Shown in pieces: positions 5,946 to 14,508 of a stretch of DNA of 36,505 nt. Source of the stretch: a virus. The notes beneath the pieces were generated by a model. It made no database searches and was not told the DNA's origin. It worked only from the letters and a program-made list of their open reading frames with translations. Each line of letters starts with the position of its first letter. Positions within the stretch are counted from its first letter, which is position 1. The DNA lies in the IMG/VR virus record IMGVR_UViG_3300030419_000880, positions 1-36,505 of that record, one strand, 5' to 3'. The position numbers and the translations under genes were made by a program.

Positions 5946-8399
5946 TTAACTAGCAGCAGTAAAGTATGTCCATACCATCCTTATATCATTATCATTACCA
6001 CCAGTATTTAAATCACTAATCGTCATTGCTCCATAATCTTCATCTCCATCTTTACGATGATATAGAGTACCTAAAGTTGAATTATTTGCCATTAAAATTG
6101 TTCCTGGAGCTTTATCTCCTAACCAAGCAGCACTATAAGCAATGTGACCTCCTCCTTGATTATCATTATTCCAACTAGCATAAGGTAAACCTTCTATTCT
6201 TAAATTACCACTTCCTCCACTTACACTATCAGTTCTCATTCTTATCATACACGTTACCTGATTACCAATTTTAATATAATCTCCATGTTGATTATCATAG
6301 GTACATGTTGGATCACCCGTTGAACCACCAAATGTAGGAGTAAATGTCCCTTGTTCATAGTCGTCAAGAACTGAACTAGTGGCATTACCACCTTGACTTT
6401 TACTGAAATCAATTCCTACACCATCAGTAGCAGGTTTGAAATTACTATTATCAAGTATTCTCCATGCTTCTGCTGATGCTCCAGCACCATCAGCACAAAC
6501 CTGAAAAACTAACGCAGTAGGATTATCATCAGTTGCATGAGTTCCTGTTGCAATGGCACCAATTCTTGCAGCTCTAGCAGGACCACCATCCCTACTCATA
6601 AAATCAATTATTCCCAACCAGTTATCTAATACAACAGAGGTGTCATCTCTAATCAACAACATCTTAGGAGTTGCTGTAGAAGTTAATTGAAGTTTTGCAT
6701 TTGTATCATCATCGATAGAATAGTCATTCGCAGCACCAGTACCAACACAGAAATTACCTATTTCATTAAAAAGTCCTCTTAGAGTAGTTCCTTGCATAAA
6801 ACCAAGTGGTTCACTACCGAACGATCTCAGATACCAAGTAGGATTAGTTGCATCAGTATCAGCTACTCTTATATTAAATGCACCACTTTGAGTTTTAATT
6901 TTAAAGCAATCTACATCTGTTCCACCACCATCAGGACTTATAGTTAATAGTTTGTCTGGATTACTAGTATTGATACCAACTTCACCACCATCTTCTATAC
7001 GAATAACTTCACCTCCCATACTCATTATCTTGAAATATGGAGAACCACCTGTAGAATCCCTATCAAACTCAAATACTGTTGCATTACCACTTTGCCACCA
7101 AGAAGTTCTATAATTATGATCTTCATCCCATAAACTAACGTGCGGAACAGTATCAACAATTTCCAAATCCTGATTTGGTAGATCAGTTCCTATACCAATT
7201 TTTTTACCGTAAATACTAAGTCTAGAAGTTGCATTACCACTTACATCAAACTCATCAATTCTAAATATACCTTCATCCCAACTACCCTGATCATAATAGA
7301 AACCAAATTGCTTGGTTGCTGTTCCCATTACATCTAAAAAATGTTGACCAGCAGCACCTTGTTTAATTGATAATGCAGCAGTTGGAGAACTATTTCCTTC
7401 TGTTCCTAGTCCAACATAACCACTACTTCCTATGATACGAACTCTTTCTGTACCATCAGTTCTAAATCTTATACTACTATCTGCACCTGCATTTGCTTCA
7501 TCAACAGAAATAGCTAAATTATCAGCATCATCTTCTAAACCAATCCAGTTATTTCTTAAATATCCAGTTCTACTAATTGTTATTCTTGCATCACTATTAG
7601 ATGTTCCATCCACATGAAGCAATGTCTGTGGATCATCTGTTCCGATACCGACTTTACCACTTGAATCAATTGTTACTCTATCAGTTTCGTCTGTTTGAAA
7701 TATTAAATCTCTACTACCAGCATTATGACCAACATACATTGCAGTTCCATCTGCTGCAATATACCCAGTGTATCCGAGACAATCGATTCTGAACTGTCCT
7801 GTGCCACTAGAACTAGGACTTACATCAGTATTATCACCAACTATAAGAGTTCCATATAATTGCGTATTTCCTATAACATCTAATGAATGTGATGGACTAT
7901 CAGTTCCGATACCAAGTCTACCTGTTGATGTGAGGCGAGCTTTCTCACTAGCATCAATTCTAAATCTTATACTACTAGCACCACCCTCATCCGATTCATC
8001 AGCAGCAATTACAAAGTCATCAGCTGAATCCAATCCAATCCAATTATTTCTAAAATTATCTGCTCTATCAAATCTTATCTTTGGATTTGATGCAGGATTC
8101 ACTAACTGTAATTTACTTTGTGGATCATCTGTTCCGATTCCAACTTTACCGTCTGCTTTAACTACAACTGCTGCGGTGATATCTGGGGTTGCTTCATCTT
8201 CTAATCTTAATATATCATAATCTCCTACCTGACGAACTAAGAGTGTAGTAGTTACTCCCGTCTGATTAAAAATATCTGTCAGTGCTAAAGGTGCAGTAGT
8301 TCCTATACCAATTCTTTTATTAACATTATCAATTTGCAAAGGACCAGTTCCTATGCCTGATCCCCAGTCTGCTAATTCAGTTGCGTTTGATAGTGCCAT
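5946..8399 (-). CDS. Tail fibre protein with VGIGT repeats and DYExGTFTPT end domain (817 aa)
   Basis: A modular fibre. Short stalk repeats of the form VGIGTxxPxxxLxV recur at about residues 30, 86, 162, 249, 401 and 473, as in trimeric fibres of marine phages. Residues about 84-165 and 247-335 are two diverged copies of one module (RNNWIGL, then SSIRFR, then GIGT or GLGT). Residues 575-650 (LLIRDDTSVVLDNWLG, then PTALVF) match a module in the 566-aa fibre gene at 9571-11271. The C-terminal domain begins DDYEQGTFTPTFGG (679-692) and contains HGDYIKIGNQV, a common distal domain of marine phage fibres, probably for receptor contact. A late octamer (8420-8427) lies 21 bp upstream of the ATG. No intramolecular-chaperone catalytic site was seen. 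Confidence 0.85.
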   Translation of the reverse strand: MALSNATELADWGSGIGTGPLQIDNVNKRIGIGTTAPLALTDIFNQTGVTTTLLVRQVGDYDILRLEDEATPDITAAVVVKADGKVGIGTDDPQSKLQLVNPASNPKIRFDRADNFRNNWIGLDSADDFVIAADESDEGGASSIRFRIDASEKARLTSTGRLGIGTDSPSHSLDVIGNTQLYGTLIVGDNTDVSPSSSGTGQFRIDCLGYTGYIAADGTAMYVGHNAGSRDLIFQTDETDRVTIDSSGKVGIGTDDPQTLLHVDGTSNSDARITISRTGYLRNNWIGLEDDADNLAISVDEANAGADSSIRFRTDGTERVRIIGSSGYVGLGTEGNSSPTAALSIKQGAAGQHFLDVMGTATKQFGFYYDQGSWDEGIFRIDEFDVSGNATSRLSIYGKKIGIGTDLPNQDLEIVDTVPHVSLWDEDHNYRTSWWQSGNATVFEFDRDSTGGSPYFKIMSMGGEVIRIEDGGEVGINTSNPDKLLTISPDGGGTDVDCFKIKTQSGAFNIRVADTDATNPTWYLRSFGSEPLGFMQGTTLRGLFNEIGNFCVGTGAANDYSIDDDTNAKLQLTSTATPKMLLIRDDTSVVLDNWLGIIDFMSRDGGPARAARIGAIATGTHATDDNPTALVFQVCADGAGASAEAWRILDNSNFKPATDGVGIDFSKSQGGNATSSVLDDYEQGTFTPTFGGSTGDPTCTYDNQHGDYIKIGNQVTCMIRMRTDSVSGGSGNLRIEGLPYASWNNDNQGGGHIAYSAAWLGDKAPGTILMANNSTLGTLYHRKDGDEDYGAMTISDLNTGGNDNDIRMVWTYFTAAS

Positions 8400-8419
8400 A
8401 TTACTAATCTATATAAGGT

Positions 8420-8427
8420 TATTTATC
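8420..8427 (-). promoter_or_regulatory. Late promoter octamer GATAAATA
   Basis: GATAAATA on the minus strand, 21 bp upstream of the ATG at 8399. It overlaps the last codon of the preceding fibre gene (stop at 8426), so this fibre may be transcribed independently. Confidence 0.6.
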
Positions 8428-9535
8428 ATACTGCAGAAGTACTTAGAGCACCGCCGTTAGCAACAACAAGTCTGTATCTTGTACCATCTGGAGATGTTAG
8501 GACAACTCCTGCTGCTTGTGATCCTCCCACATGAAGATCAGAAACAAAAGTAGAAACACCAGTTCTACCAATAGTAATTGCTGCTCCTACTAATATTTCG
8601 GCATCACCAGTGAATGTAGAAATACCAGCAACACTTATATTATCAAGATTAGTATGTCCATCTACGTCTAAATCACCATTAGCATCAATTGCACCAGTGA
8701 ATGTTGATACACCTGTGACTGCTAGTTGACCTGTAGTGGTAGTTCCAACAATATTAATTCCTGAACTTTCTGTGGTTAATTTTGTAGATCCATCAAACTG
8801 TAATGCTGTTGATCCACCATCTAGTGCGTATAGATAATCATTTCCACTTAAATCTTCAACTACAAAACCTGCAGCCTGAATAATTAATGAACCAGATCCA
8901 CTTTCCTTTATATAAGAATTTTGATTAGTTGAATTATGCCATATTTCTAAATCATCCGAAGTTCCAAACTGTATTTTCTTATCATCAGCAACAGTAATAT
9001 TATCATTGAATGTAGATACACCAGATACATTTACTTCCGCAACAGATACTCCACTAGAAGATGTGGTAAATCCAGTTATATTAACTTCTTGTAGTCTACT
9101 ACCAGCAGTTACAGTTAATCCTTTATCAGCATTAACCATCTTAGAAAGAGTAGTGACACCAGCAACATTTAGACCTCCTGATGTGATATTAACTCCTGAA
9201 GTTGTAGTAGTGAATCCAGTTATATTAACTTCATCAAATGTTGCACCAGCAATTACATTAGAACCTTTGTTTGCATCTAATAATCCACCAACAGTAGTTA
9301 TACCAGTTATATTAACTTCATCTAATGTTGAACCAGCAACTAAACTTGGACTTATGAGAGTACTTACTGTAGATATACCTGAGACATTTAACTGAGATGC
9401 TTTAATACATTCAGATACATCAAGCATCACTGTAGGATTAGTAGTTCCAATACCTACTCCTATAGTTCTAATTATATTGGCGGGTAATGAGTTAATTCCT
9501 ATTGCCCACTTTCCTAAATCTGATGCTTTTGTCAT
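8426..9535 (-). CDS. Tail fibre protein with DEVNITG repeats (369 aa)
   Basis: A repetitive, beta-rich fibre protein. After an N-terminal anchor-like region and one IGVGIGTTNPTVMLDV stalk motif, residues 65-158 hold three copies of a unit containing VAGSTLDEVNITGITT or a close variant, spaced by about 30 and 47 residues. Residues 186-222 (KKIQFGTSDDLEIWHNST, then GSGSLIIQ) are a widespread module of marine phage fibres, also present in the 404-aa protein at 14507-15721. More GISTFTG or GVSTFTG repeats follow (to about 330). The tail (TSPDGTRYRLVVANGGALS) is a known terminal motif of such proteins. The ATG at 9535 is 20 bp below an imperfect late octamer. A role as a structural fibre or adhesin segment is likely; its receptor is unknown. 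Confidence 0.8.
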   Translation of the reverse strand: MTKASDLGKWAIGINSLPANIIRTIGVGIGTTNPTVMLDVSECIKASQLNVSGISTVSTLISPSLVAGSTLDEVNITGITTVGGLLDANKGSNVIAGATFDEVNITGFTTTTSGVNITSGGLNVAGVTTLSKMVNADKGLTVTAGSRLQEVNITGFTTSSSGVSVAEVNVSGVSTFNDNITVADDKKIQFGTSDDLEIWHNSTNQNSYIKESGSGSLIIQAAGFVVEDLSGNDYLYALDGGSTALQFDGSTKLTTESSGINIVGTTTTGQLAVTGVSTFTGAIDANGDLDVDGHTNLDNISVAGISTFTGDAEILVGAAITIGRTGVSTFVSDLHVGGSQAAGVVLTSPDGTRYRLVVANGGALSTSAV

Positions 9536-9554
9536 CTTGATATTATTTTTTAGT

Positions 9555-9562
9555 TATTTAGG
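9555..9562 (-). promoter_or_regulatory. Imperfect late promoter octamer CCTAAATA
   Basis: CCTAAATA on the minus strand matches NATAAATA except for C at the second base. It is 20 bp upstream of the ATG at 9535, the same spacing as the better octamers. Accepted with caution because of this spacing. Confidence 0.35.
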
Positions 9563-9570
9563 TTGACCAT

Positions 9571-11271
9571 TTAAACTGAAAGCCTGAATCCCCCAAAGAA
9601 ACATCTGTTTTGTTCGGTTGGTTGAGTAGTACCAACGTTGTGCCAAATTTCAACTTCAACAGTGTCATTTGTACTTAACTGTATTATTGAAGTTACTCTG
9701 GCATCAGTAATTTGTCCAGCAAGATCAGTATTTCTACCCCTAGCGTATGGAGGTTCCGCAGTTCCATTAACAGCAAAGACTACTTGCATATAATCATTAG
9801 CATCGAGGTCATCAATACCTCCACCAGCATAAAATACGTAAGTTCCTCCTATAGGTGCCGTAAATATACCTAAAGATTCATTCCACCCACTAGCACCACC
9901 TCTATAACCTTTATTCACTACATTGTTCCCAAAATTATTAAGTACCGTATAAGTATTAGTAGGAATATTATGAGAAGTATCTTGTGTACCAAAGAAAGCA
10001 GGGCCATTAATACCTCTCCATTCAACTCCAGTACTATTACCTTGACTTGTTAAAACATGATTATTAGCTCCATAATCCGTAGATGCACTACCTACAGTAG
10101 CACTAGGAAGACCTAGACCACCAAAATTAGAAATTCGAATTCTTTCATAGTTATCGTCAGTACCATCCTTACAAGTTTTAAATATTATTGCTGTTGGTTT
10201 CTCACTATCATTTTGAGCAGCATCTACCTCAAATCGTATAGATGCCCCTACCTCAAAAACGCCGTTAGCATCATTCGCCAGTGCTGCAATTTCACCTAAC
10301 CTATTTGTTACTGCATTTGCTGTATCATCACGTCCTAGTAGAAGTTGAGCACCTGCTGTATGAACTGCCTGAATAGTATCTCTACGATCATTTGATCCAG
10401 TGGTCATAGCACTAGTTAGTCCTACTAACACACGACCAGTTGAGTCGATACGCATTCTTTCACTACTATTTGTTCTCAATGCTAAGTAGTTCTCACTATG
10501 GTTATAAGTCATCAATCCAATATTTACACTATCTTCATCTCCAAATCTAATTTGAGAAACACCATCACTCTTACCGTATAAATTTAATCTTCCATCTTTA
10601 CCAGCAGCAGTTGCTTCAACAGTGATATCAGCATCTAGGGTATCATCAAACACATGAAGATTTGAACTAGGATTATCAGTTCCTATACCAACAGAACCAC
10701 CTGATTCGATACGCATCCTTTCAGTAGGAGCAGAATCACTATTGTCTCCTCTTGTATAAAAAAGTAAATCTCTCCTTGGATCTGAAATGTCATATTCCAG
10801 AGAAGTTATTTGTGCTCCAGGCCATGTGTGGTCATTATTTGAGCACCAACTTATTCCAAATTCTTGTTGAGTATTAGCATCAACTGGTTGAGAGAGACGA
10901 ACTATCTCAGTGGTTCCTACACCAGCAAAAACATTTAAAGTCTTTTGTGGATTATTAGTTCCGATACCAGTTAGACCATCTGATGTGATGCGAATTTTTT
11001 CTGTTGCACCTGTTGTTGAACTATAATTTACAAATCTAAAATCATCTCCTTGAACTCCAAAATAAGGTTTTGAAGTACTAGAATTAATATCTGCAAGAGT
11101 TATATGGGCATATGCATCTCCACTCTCAAATCTTGCTACTCCATTATCTGTTGCATCATAAACATGCAACTTAGGACCAGGTTCTCCTGTTCCAATACCT
11201 ACATCATATGCAGAATCAATACTAATTGCACCTCTACTTACGAATCGAGATAATTGTCTTGCTCTTGTCAT
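9571..11271 (-). CDS. Tail fibre protein with C-terminal C1q/TNF-like domain (566 aa)
   Basis: Stalk repeats (VGIGTGEPGPKLHV, GIGTNNPQKTLNV, VGIGTDNPSSNLHV) alternate with globular inserts. A segment with LLLGRDDTANAVTNRLGEI and PTAIIFK matches a module in the 817-aa fibre at 5946-8399. The last 144 residues (from GPAFFGTQDT, about 423) look like a C1q/TNF-type jelly roll: IFTAPIGGTYVFYAGGG corresponds to the FxAPxxGxYxF core of C1q domains, followed by VFAVNGT and a final FFGGFRLSV strand. Such domains form trimers at the tip of phage fibres. TTG at 11283 is possible, but ATG at 11271 is preferred because it overlaps the upstream stop as ATGA. It is translated with the 180-aa gene at 11268-11810. 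Confidence 0.85.
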   Translation of the reverse strand: MTRARQLSRFVSRGAISIDSAYDVGIGTGEPGPKLHVYDATDNGVARFESGDAYAHITLADINSSTSKPYFGVQGDDFRFVNYSSTTGATEKIRITSDGLTGIGTNNPQKTLNVFAGVGTTEIVRLSQPVDANTQQEFGISWCSNNDHTWPGAQITSLEYDISDPRRDLLFYTRGDNSDSAPTERMRIESGGSVGIGTDNPSSNLHVFDDTLDADITVEATAAGKDGRLNLYGKSDGVSQIRFGDEDSVNIGLMTYNHSENYLALRTNSSERMRIDSTGRVLVGLTSAMTTGSNDRRDTIQAVHTAGAQLLLGRDDTANAVTNRLGEIAALANDANGVFEVGASIRFEVDAAQNDSEKPTAIIFKTCKDGTDDNYERIRISNFGGLGLPSATVGSASTDYGANNHVLTSQGNSTGVEWRGINGPAFFGTQDTSHNIPTNTYTVLNNFGNNVVNKGYRGGASGWNESLGIFTAPIGGTYVFYAGGGIDDLDANDYMQVVFAVNGTAEPPYARGRNTDLAGQITDARVTSIIQLSTNDTVEVEIWHNVGTTQPTEQNRCFFGGFRLSV

Positions 11272-11810
11272 AATACTACCCAATCTCCGTTAACAGTAAC
11301 TGTATATCCAACCCCAATAGTGATAGGTCCAGCACTCATTCCGTTGGTTCCTGAATCAATGGTCAGTGTTTCTGAAATAGTAGTCCTATTTGACTTAATA
11401 ACTCCATAAGTATCTAACCATTGGTCATCACCATTTGCTTGCAAAACAGATGTTGTAACTCCAGGAGCTCCTGCACCTTTATTTGCAATATCAAAATTAC
11501 CAGTGATAGTAGTATCTCCAGAAACTGTACCTCCAGAGTTTACATCTAATGCTGCAGCAACCTTAAAGTCATCAAAAACTTGAGCTTCAATTACATCTCC
11601 AGGAACGGCTGCAGACTGTAAATTAATTGTGGTACCATCTCTTGCTAATACGTCCCTACCATCAACTAACCGAACACCATTTCTATAAATGGCAATCTGA
11701 TTAATTCTATAACCGCCTGTAATAGTAAATGCAGTTTGACTTTGAGTGGCAGTGAAAGTAAGAACCTTCGATGCTACATTCTCTGTTTGGGTGACCTGAT
11801 TTCCAAGCAT
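11268..11810 (-). CDS. Short tail-fibre-like protein with NGVRL beta domain (180 aa)
   Basis: The N-terminal half (residues 15-85) is a compact phage fibre domain: QTAFTITGGYRINQIAIYRN, then NGVRLVDGRDVLARDGTTI, then VPGDVIEAQVFDDF. The same domain occurs in the 573-aa and 781-aa fibre genes of this window. The rest has GGTVSGDTTITGNF and an end (VGYTVTVNGDWVVL) resembling the closing strands of marine phage fibre proteins. An AAGGAA ribosome site precedes the ATG, and a late octamer (11830-11837) lies 20 bp upstream. The stop overlaps the next fibre gene start by ATGA, so the two are probably made in linked amounts; it may be the base-proximal or connector part of that fibre. Confidence 0.8.
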   Translation of the reverse strand: MLGNQVTQTENVASKVLTFTATQSQTAFTITGGYRINQIAIYRNGVRLVDGRDVLARDGTTINLQSAAVPGDVIEAQVFDDFKVAAALDVNSGGTVSGDTTITGNFDIANKGAGAPGVTTSVLQANGDDQWLDTYGVIKSNRTTISETLTIDSGTNGMSAGPITIGVGYTVTVNGDWVVL

Positions 11811-11829
11811 TTTATATCACTATTTCCTT

Positions 11830-11837
11830 TATTTATG
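11830..11837 (-). promoter_or_regulatory. Late promoter octamer CATAAATA
   Basis: CATAAATA on the minus strand, 20 bp upstream of the ATG at 11810. It overlaps the end of the preceding gene (stop at 11833), giving the fibre pair 11268-11810 and 9571-11271 its own late start. Confidence 0.6.
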
Positions 11838-12207
11838 AAGATGGCTCTGTAGGCCATGTAATATTATTAGGATCAGATTGAGTGGTTATATCCCTCAATG
11901 ATTGACGATAATTTTTCCAATCTGTAGAAACAGAACCACTAGATTCAAGTGATTTTGATACTACCCAATCCGTGCGAGAAAGTCTCTTATTTCTTTCTGC
12001 ACGAATAGCATCCCAAGTTATTGAGGGTGCTACAAAATTAGAAATTGTATTTCCATCTTTCTTTTCCCATTCTATTAATGAAGCATAATGACGATTTGAG
12101 AAACTAATAGGAACATCTAATGTTTTTCCATCTGATACTGCTTTAATAAAAGTCTTTTCAGCATCCCCATATACAGCACTTGTAAATTCTATTTCATCCA
12201 TTGACAT
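11833..12207 (-). CDS. Tail fibre assembly chaperone-like protein (124 aa)
   Basis: Residues about 63-124 match the phage tail assembly chaperone family (Phage_tail_APC) by recall: SITWDAIRAERNKRLSRTDW, an aromatic/serine-rich linker, DWKNYRQSLRDITTQ and the end NNITWPTEP. The family helps fold or attach fibres and lies next to fibre genes, as here. The N-terminal half (FISAV-like start, then FSNRHYASLIEWEKKDG) is more variable. A strong GGAGG ribosome site precedes the ATG at 12207, which lies 13 bp after the 573-aa fibre gene, so this protein probably serves that fibre. It has no membrane segment. Its fibre specificity is inferred only from position. Confidence 0.75.
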   Translation of the reverse strand: MSMDEIEFTSAVYGDAEKTFIKAVSDGKTLDVPISFSNRHYASLIEWEKKDGNTISNFVAPSITWDAIRAERNKRLSRTDWVVSKSLESSGSVSTDWKNYRQSLRDITTQSDPNNITWPTEPSS

Positions 12208-12220
12208 TGTTTATACCTCC

Positions 12221-13942
12221 TTAATAATCAGAATCTAATTCCCAACGGTTATCCTGAACCGTCCCACTAATTGTCCATACAACAGCATCTCCTGTTCCTG
12301 GATTCCAAGTAGCAGTTGGTCTCAAATCATAAGCAAGACAACTTCCCGTAAGATACAGTTGATCTGTGCTTTGTCCAGCAGTTATTGAAACAGAAGTTAC
12401 AGTCGTATAAGTAGGTGGAGATGCAGTTAAATCAAAGATACCACCAAAATTACTAGCACCAAGCCATGCACCAGTTGGAGTTGGTCTCATAGGAACACCA
12501 AGAATCTGAACTCCTTCTGCTACCTCAGTACCAGAGTTTCTTCCTACCCAAGGCATTCCAGTATAATTAGCACATGAAAACTTCTGATAATATCTCTGAC
12601 ATCTCTTTAATTGAACATCATAAGGTAAATGTTCAAATGTAGATGGTTGTGTTTGTCCTGGTTGTGCGACTTCAATCTGAGATCCAGTAAATGCAAAGGT
12701 TGCCCCTGCAGTATTTCTCATATCTTGTACATAATTAGGTGCAATAGTACTATTATCATGCTGATTCCATGTTTCAAGACTCATACCATTATCAGTAAAA
12801 GAACTACCCATATGAGGTCTGATGATTAACTTGAGTCCAAATTCATGTGAATTTGGTACTGAAGCATCCGTCAGAGTAGTTGAACCAGGAACAATATATG
12901 AATGTCGAGTCCAAGTATTTGCTGCTTGAACATGAGCAGGAGAAGTATAAGTTCTTCTTGCAGCACCAGTAGAATTTGAACTTAAAGTACTATAGAAAGT
13001 ACATGCAATTGAAGAACGAGAATAGAAAGAAACAATTAACTTAGAATTAGGATTATCATATTCCCAACTGGAATTCACTACATTAAATCCTTCAATAGCT
13101 TGATAGAATTGTATATAAGAATTAGTAGCAGATGCAACTGTTTCTACCTGAGACCAAGTAGAATTAGGGAATTGTTTCATTCCATTTGCTGTAGAACCAA
13201 TACCAATAACAGAGGCAGCAGTATCACTTTGTAAACACCATCTATCTGTTATATAAGCATTAGAATTAGTTGAGACTCCACTATTAACAGTCTTACGAAA
13301 TCCCCATCTTTGATTTATTTGTGTATCACCATTAATGAGCAAATTTCTAAATGTAGGTTCAGTTGCTGGTAATGATGCGAATGAACTAGTAATACCAATT
13401 GTACTTACACCAGCAATTACACCACTATCAATAGTTACAGATCCAATTGTACCAATACCACTTACATTTACATTTCCATCAGCAGTAAGTGCTTGATTTG
13501 CAGTTAATGTTCCAACAACTCGTGCATTACCTACCACCGTTACATCACTAATAACGGATCCTCCTATTCCTACATCTCCCGTACTTTCTATTGTTGTTCC
13601 TGCACCACTAATAGTTGCTTTCTGAGTTACAGTTAAATTACCACCAACTGTAAAATTACCAACAGAAGAAGGTGCAACAACATCATATGCTTTATATGCA
13701 ACTAGTTCTATAGCATCAGCATCTTGTGTTGCATCATTAAATGTTAACGTAGTTCCGTCTGTTGCATAATAATCTTCTCCTTCTAACTGTCTTACACCAT
13801 TAATATACGCATCAATATAACCTGGAGTATATCCAGCAGCAAAAGTGAAAGTAGTTACTACACCAGTATTACTATACTGCTGTCTTGCTATTACAACCGA
13901 ACTATCATCGGGTTTTCTTCCTAGATAACCACTTTTACTCAT
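12221..13942 (-). CDS. Tail fibre with INGDxxIxQR receptor-binding-like domain (573 aa)
   Basis: Residues 28-85 hold the fibre beta domain shared with two other genes (TFTFAAGYTPGYIDAYINGV, then DYYATDGTTLTF). A repeat stalk follows (about 95-190: NFTVGGNLTV, VGNARVVGTL, NVNVSGIGTIG). From about residue 198 a large globular domain begins with FRNLLINGDTQINQR and YITDRWCL and ends near IEVAQPGQTQPSTFEHLPY and QLKRCQRYYQKF. This arrangement is known from many phage fibre tips with a carbohydrate-binding-like jelly-roll fold, so it is a candidate receptor-binding protein. It follows the 178-aa gene by 1 bp and has an AAGGGG ribosome site. The chaperone-like gene downstream probably assists it. 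Confidence 0.85.
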   Translation of the reverse strand: MSKSGYLGRKPDDSSVVIARQQYSNTGVVTTFTFAAGYTPGYIDAYINGVRQLEGEDYYATDGTTLTFNDATQDADAIELVAYKAYDVVAPSSVGNFTVGGNLTVTQKATISGAGTTIESTGDVGIGGSVISDVTVVGNARVVGTLTANQALTADGNVNVSGIGTIGSVTIDSGVIAGVSTIGITSSFASLPATEPTFRNLLINGDTQINQRWGFRKTVNSGVSTNSNAYITDRWCLQSDTAASVIGIGSTANGMKQFPNSTWSQVETVASATNSYIQFYQAIEGFNVVNSSWEYDNPNSKLIVSFYSRSSIACTFYSTLSSNSTGAARRTYTSPAHVQAANTWTRHSYIVPGSTTLTDASVPNSHEFGLKLIIRPHMGSSFTDNGMSLETWNQHDNSTIAPNYVQDMRNTAGATFAFTGSQIEVAQPGQTQPSTFEHLPYDVQLKRCQRYYQKFSCANYTGMPWVGRNSGTEVAEGVQILGVPMRPTPTGAWLGASNFGGIFDLTASPPTYTTVTSVSITAGQSTDQLYLTGSCLAYDLRPTATWNPGTGDAVVWTISGTVQDNRWELDSDY

Positions 13943-13943
13943 T

Positions 13944-14480
13944 TTAGTTTACCCCTTGAAGGATTGATATAGATACATCTAAAGCATTTGCAGTATCACA
14001 AAGTATTCTTAATTCTTCTCCAGCAAGTAATGTAGTTTTTCCTGCATCACTTATAACAAATGAAGAACCTGAAGGAATTGGAACATCCCACATCAAATTA
14101 TAAGATGTACTTCCCGTAGCAATCTGAACTGATGCTCCTACTTGGTTTGTTGTATTATTAGTTAACGTTCCCCCAATTAAAATGGATTTAGTATTAGCAG
14201 GTGATGTATATGTAGTTGTAACTCCTAGTACTTTTACATGTTGATTAGTTACTGAAGATACGTTAAGAGAATATCGATCTAAAACTATAGTATCTGGAAC
14301 TACAATTGATGCTACCTTAGTTCCACCTATCCAATTCAAGGTGTCTAACATATCACCAACATTTACTCCAGTAGTTCCCACACCTGTAATTCTATCAGTA
14401 GAAGCACCAACAACTCCATTATCTGAAGATGTTACTATCCCCACCCCTCTTCCAAATGCGTTTGTAAACTTTTCTGCCAT
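13944..14480 (-). CDS. Virion-associated hypothetical protein (178 aa)
   Basis: I recognise a general resemblance to small structural proteins encoded beside fibres in T4-like cyanophages, without a known function. The protein starts MAEKFTNAFGRGVGIVTSSD and is beta-rich throughout, with small residues (G, T, V, S, N) dominating. A middle block (TTYTSPANTKSILIGGTLTN) and the end (FVISDAGKTTLLAGEELRIL) suggest a beta-sandwich of the kind used in capsid or fibre decoration or attachment. No signal peptide or membrane segment. A late octamer (14501-14508) stands 21 bp before the ATG, and the fibre gene at 12221-13942 begins 1 bp after its stop, so the two form a unit. Confidence 0.6.
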   Translation of the reverse strand: MAEKFTNAFGRGVGIVTSSDNGVVGASTDRITGVGTTGVNVGDMLDTLNWIGGTKVASIVVPDTIVLDRYSLNVSSVTNQHVKVLGVTTTYTSPANTKSILIGGTLTNNTTNQVGASVQIATGSTSYNLMWDVPIPSGSSFVISDAGKTTLLAGEELRILCDTANALDVSISILQGVN

Positions 14481-14500
14481 TTTCTTTTAATGCTTAATGT

Positions 14501-14508
14501 TATTTATT
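14501..14508 (-). promoter_or_regulatory. Late promoter octamer AATAAATA
   Basis: AATAAATA on the minus strand, 21 bp upstream of the ATG at 14480. It would start the unit 13944-14480, 12221-13942 and 11833-12207. Confidence 0.6.

Noticed and set aside
7768-8220. Plus-strand open frame of 150 codons opposite the 817-aa fibre gene
   Set aside because: Ser/Leu/Pro/Val-rich product mirrors Gly/Asp/Thr-rich codons of the fibre on the other strand; no ribosome site or neighbours; antisense shadow.
8426-9535. Repeats considered as a CRISPR array
   Set aside because: Repeats are coding, imperfect, in frame and without unique spacers of constant length.
11272-11283. TTG start of the 566-aa fibre
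   Set aside because: ATG at 11271 forms an ATGA overlap with the upstream stop, the common coupling in this window.
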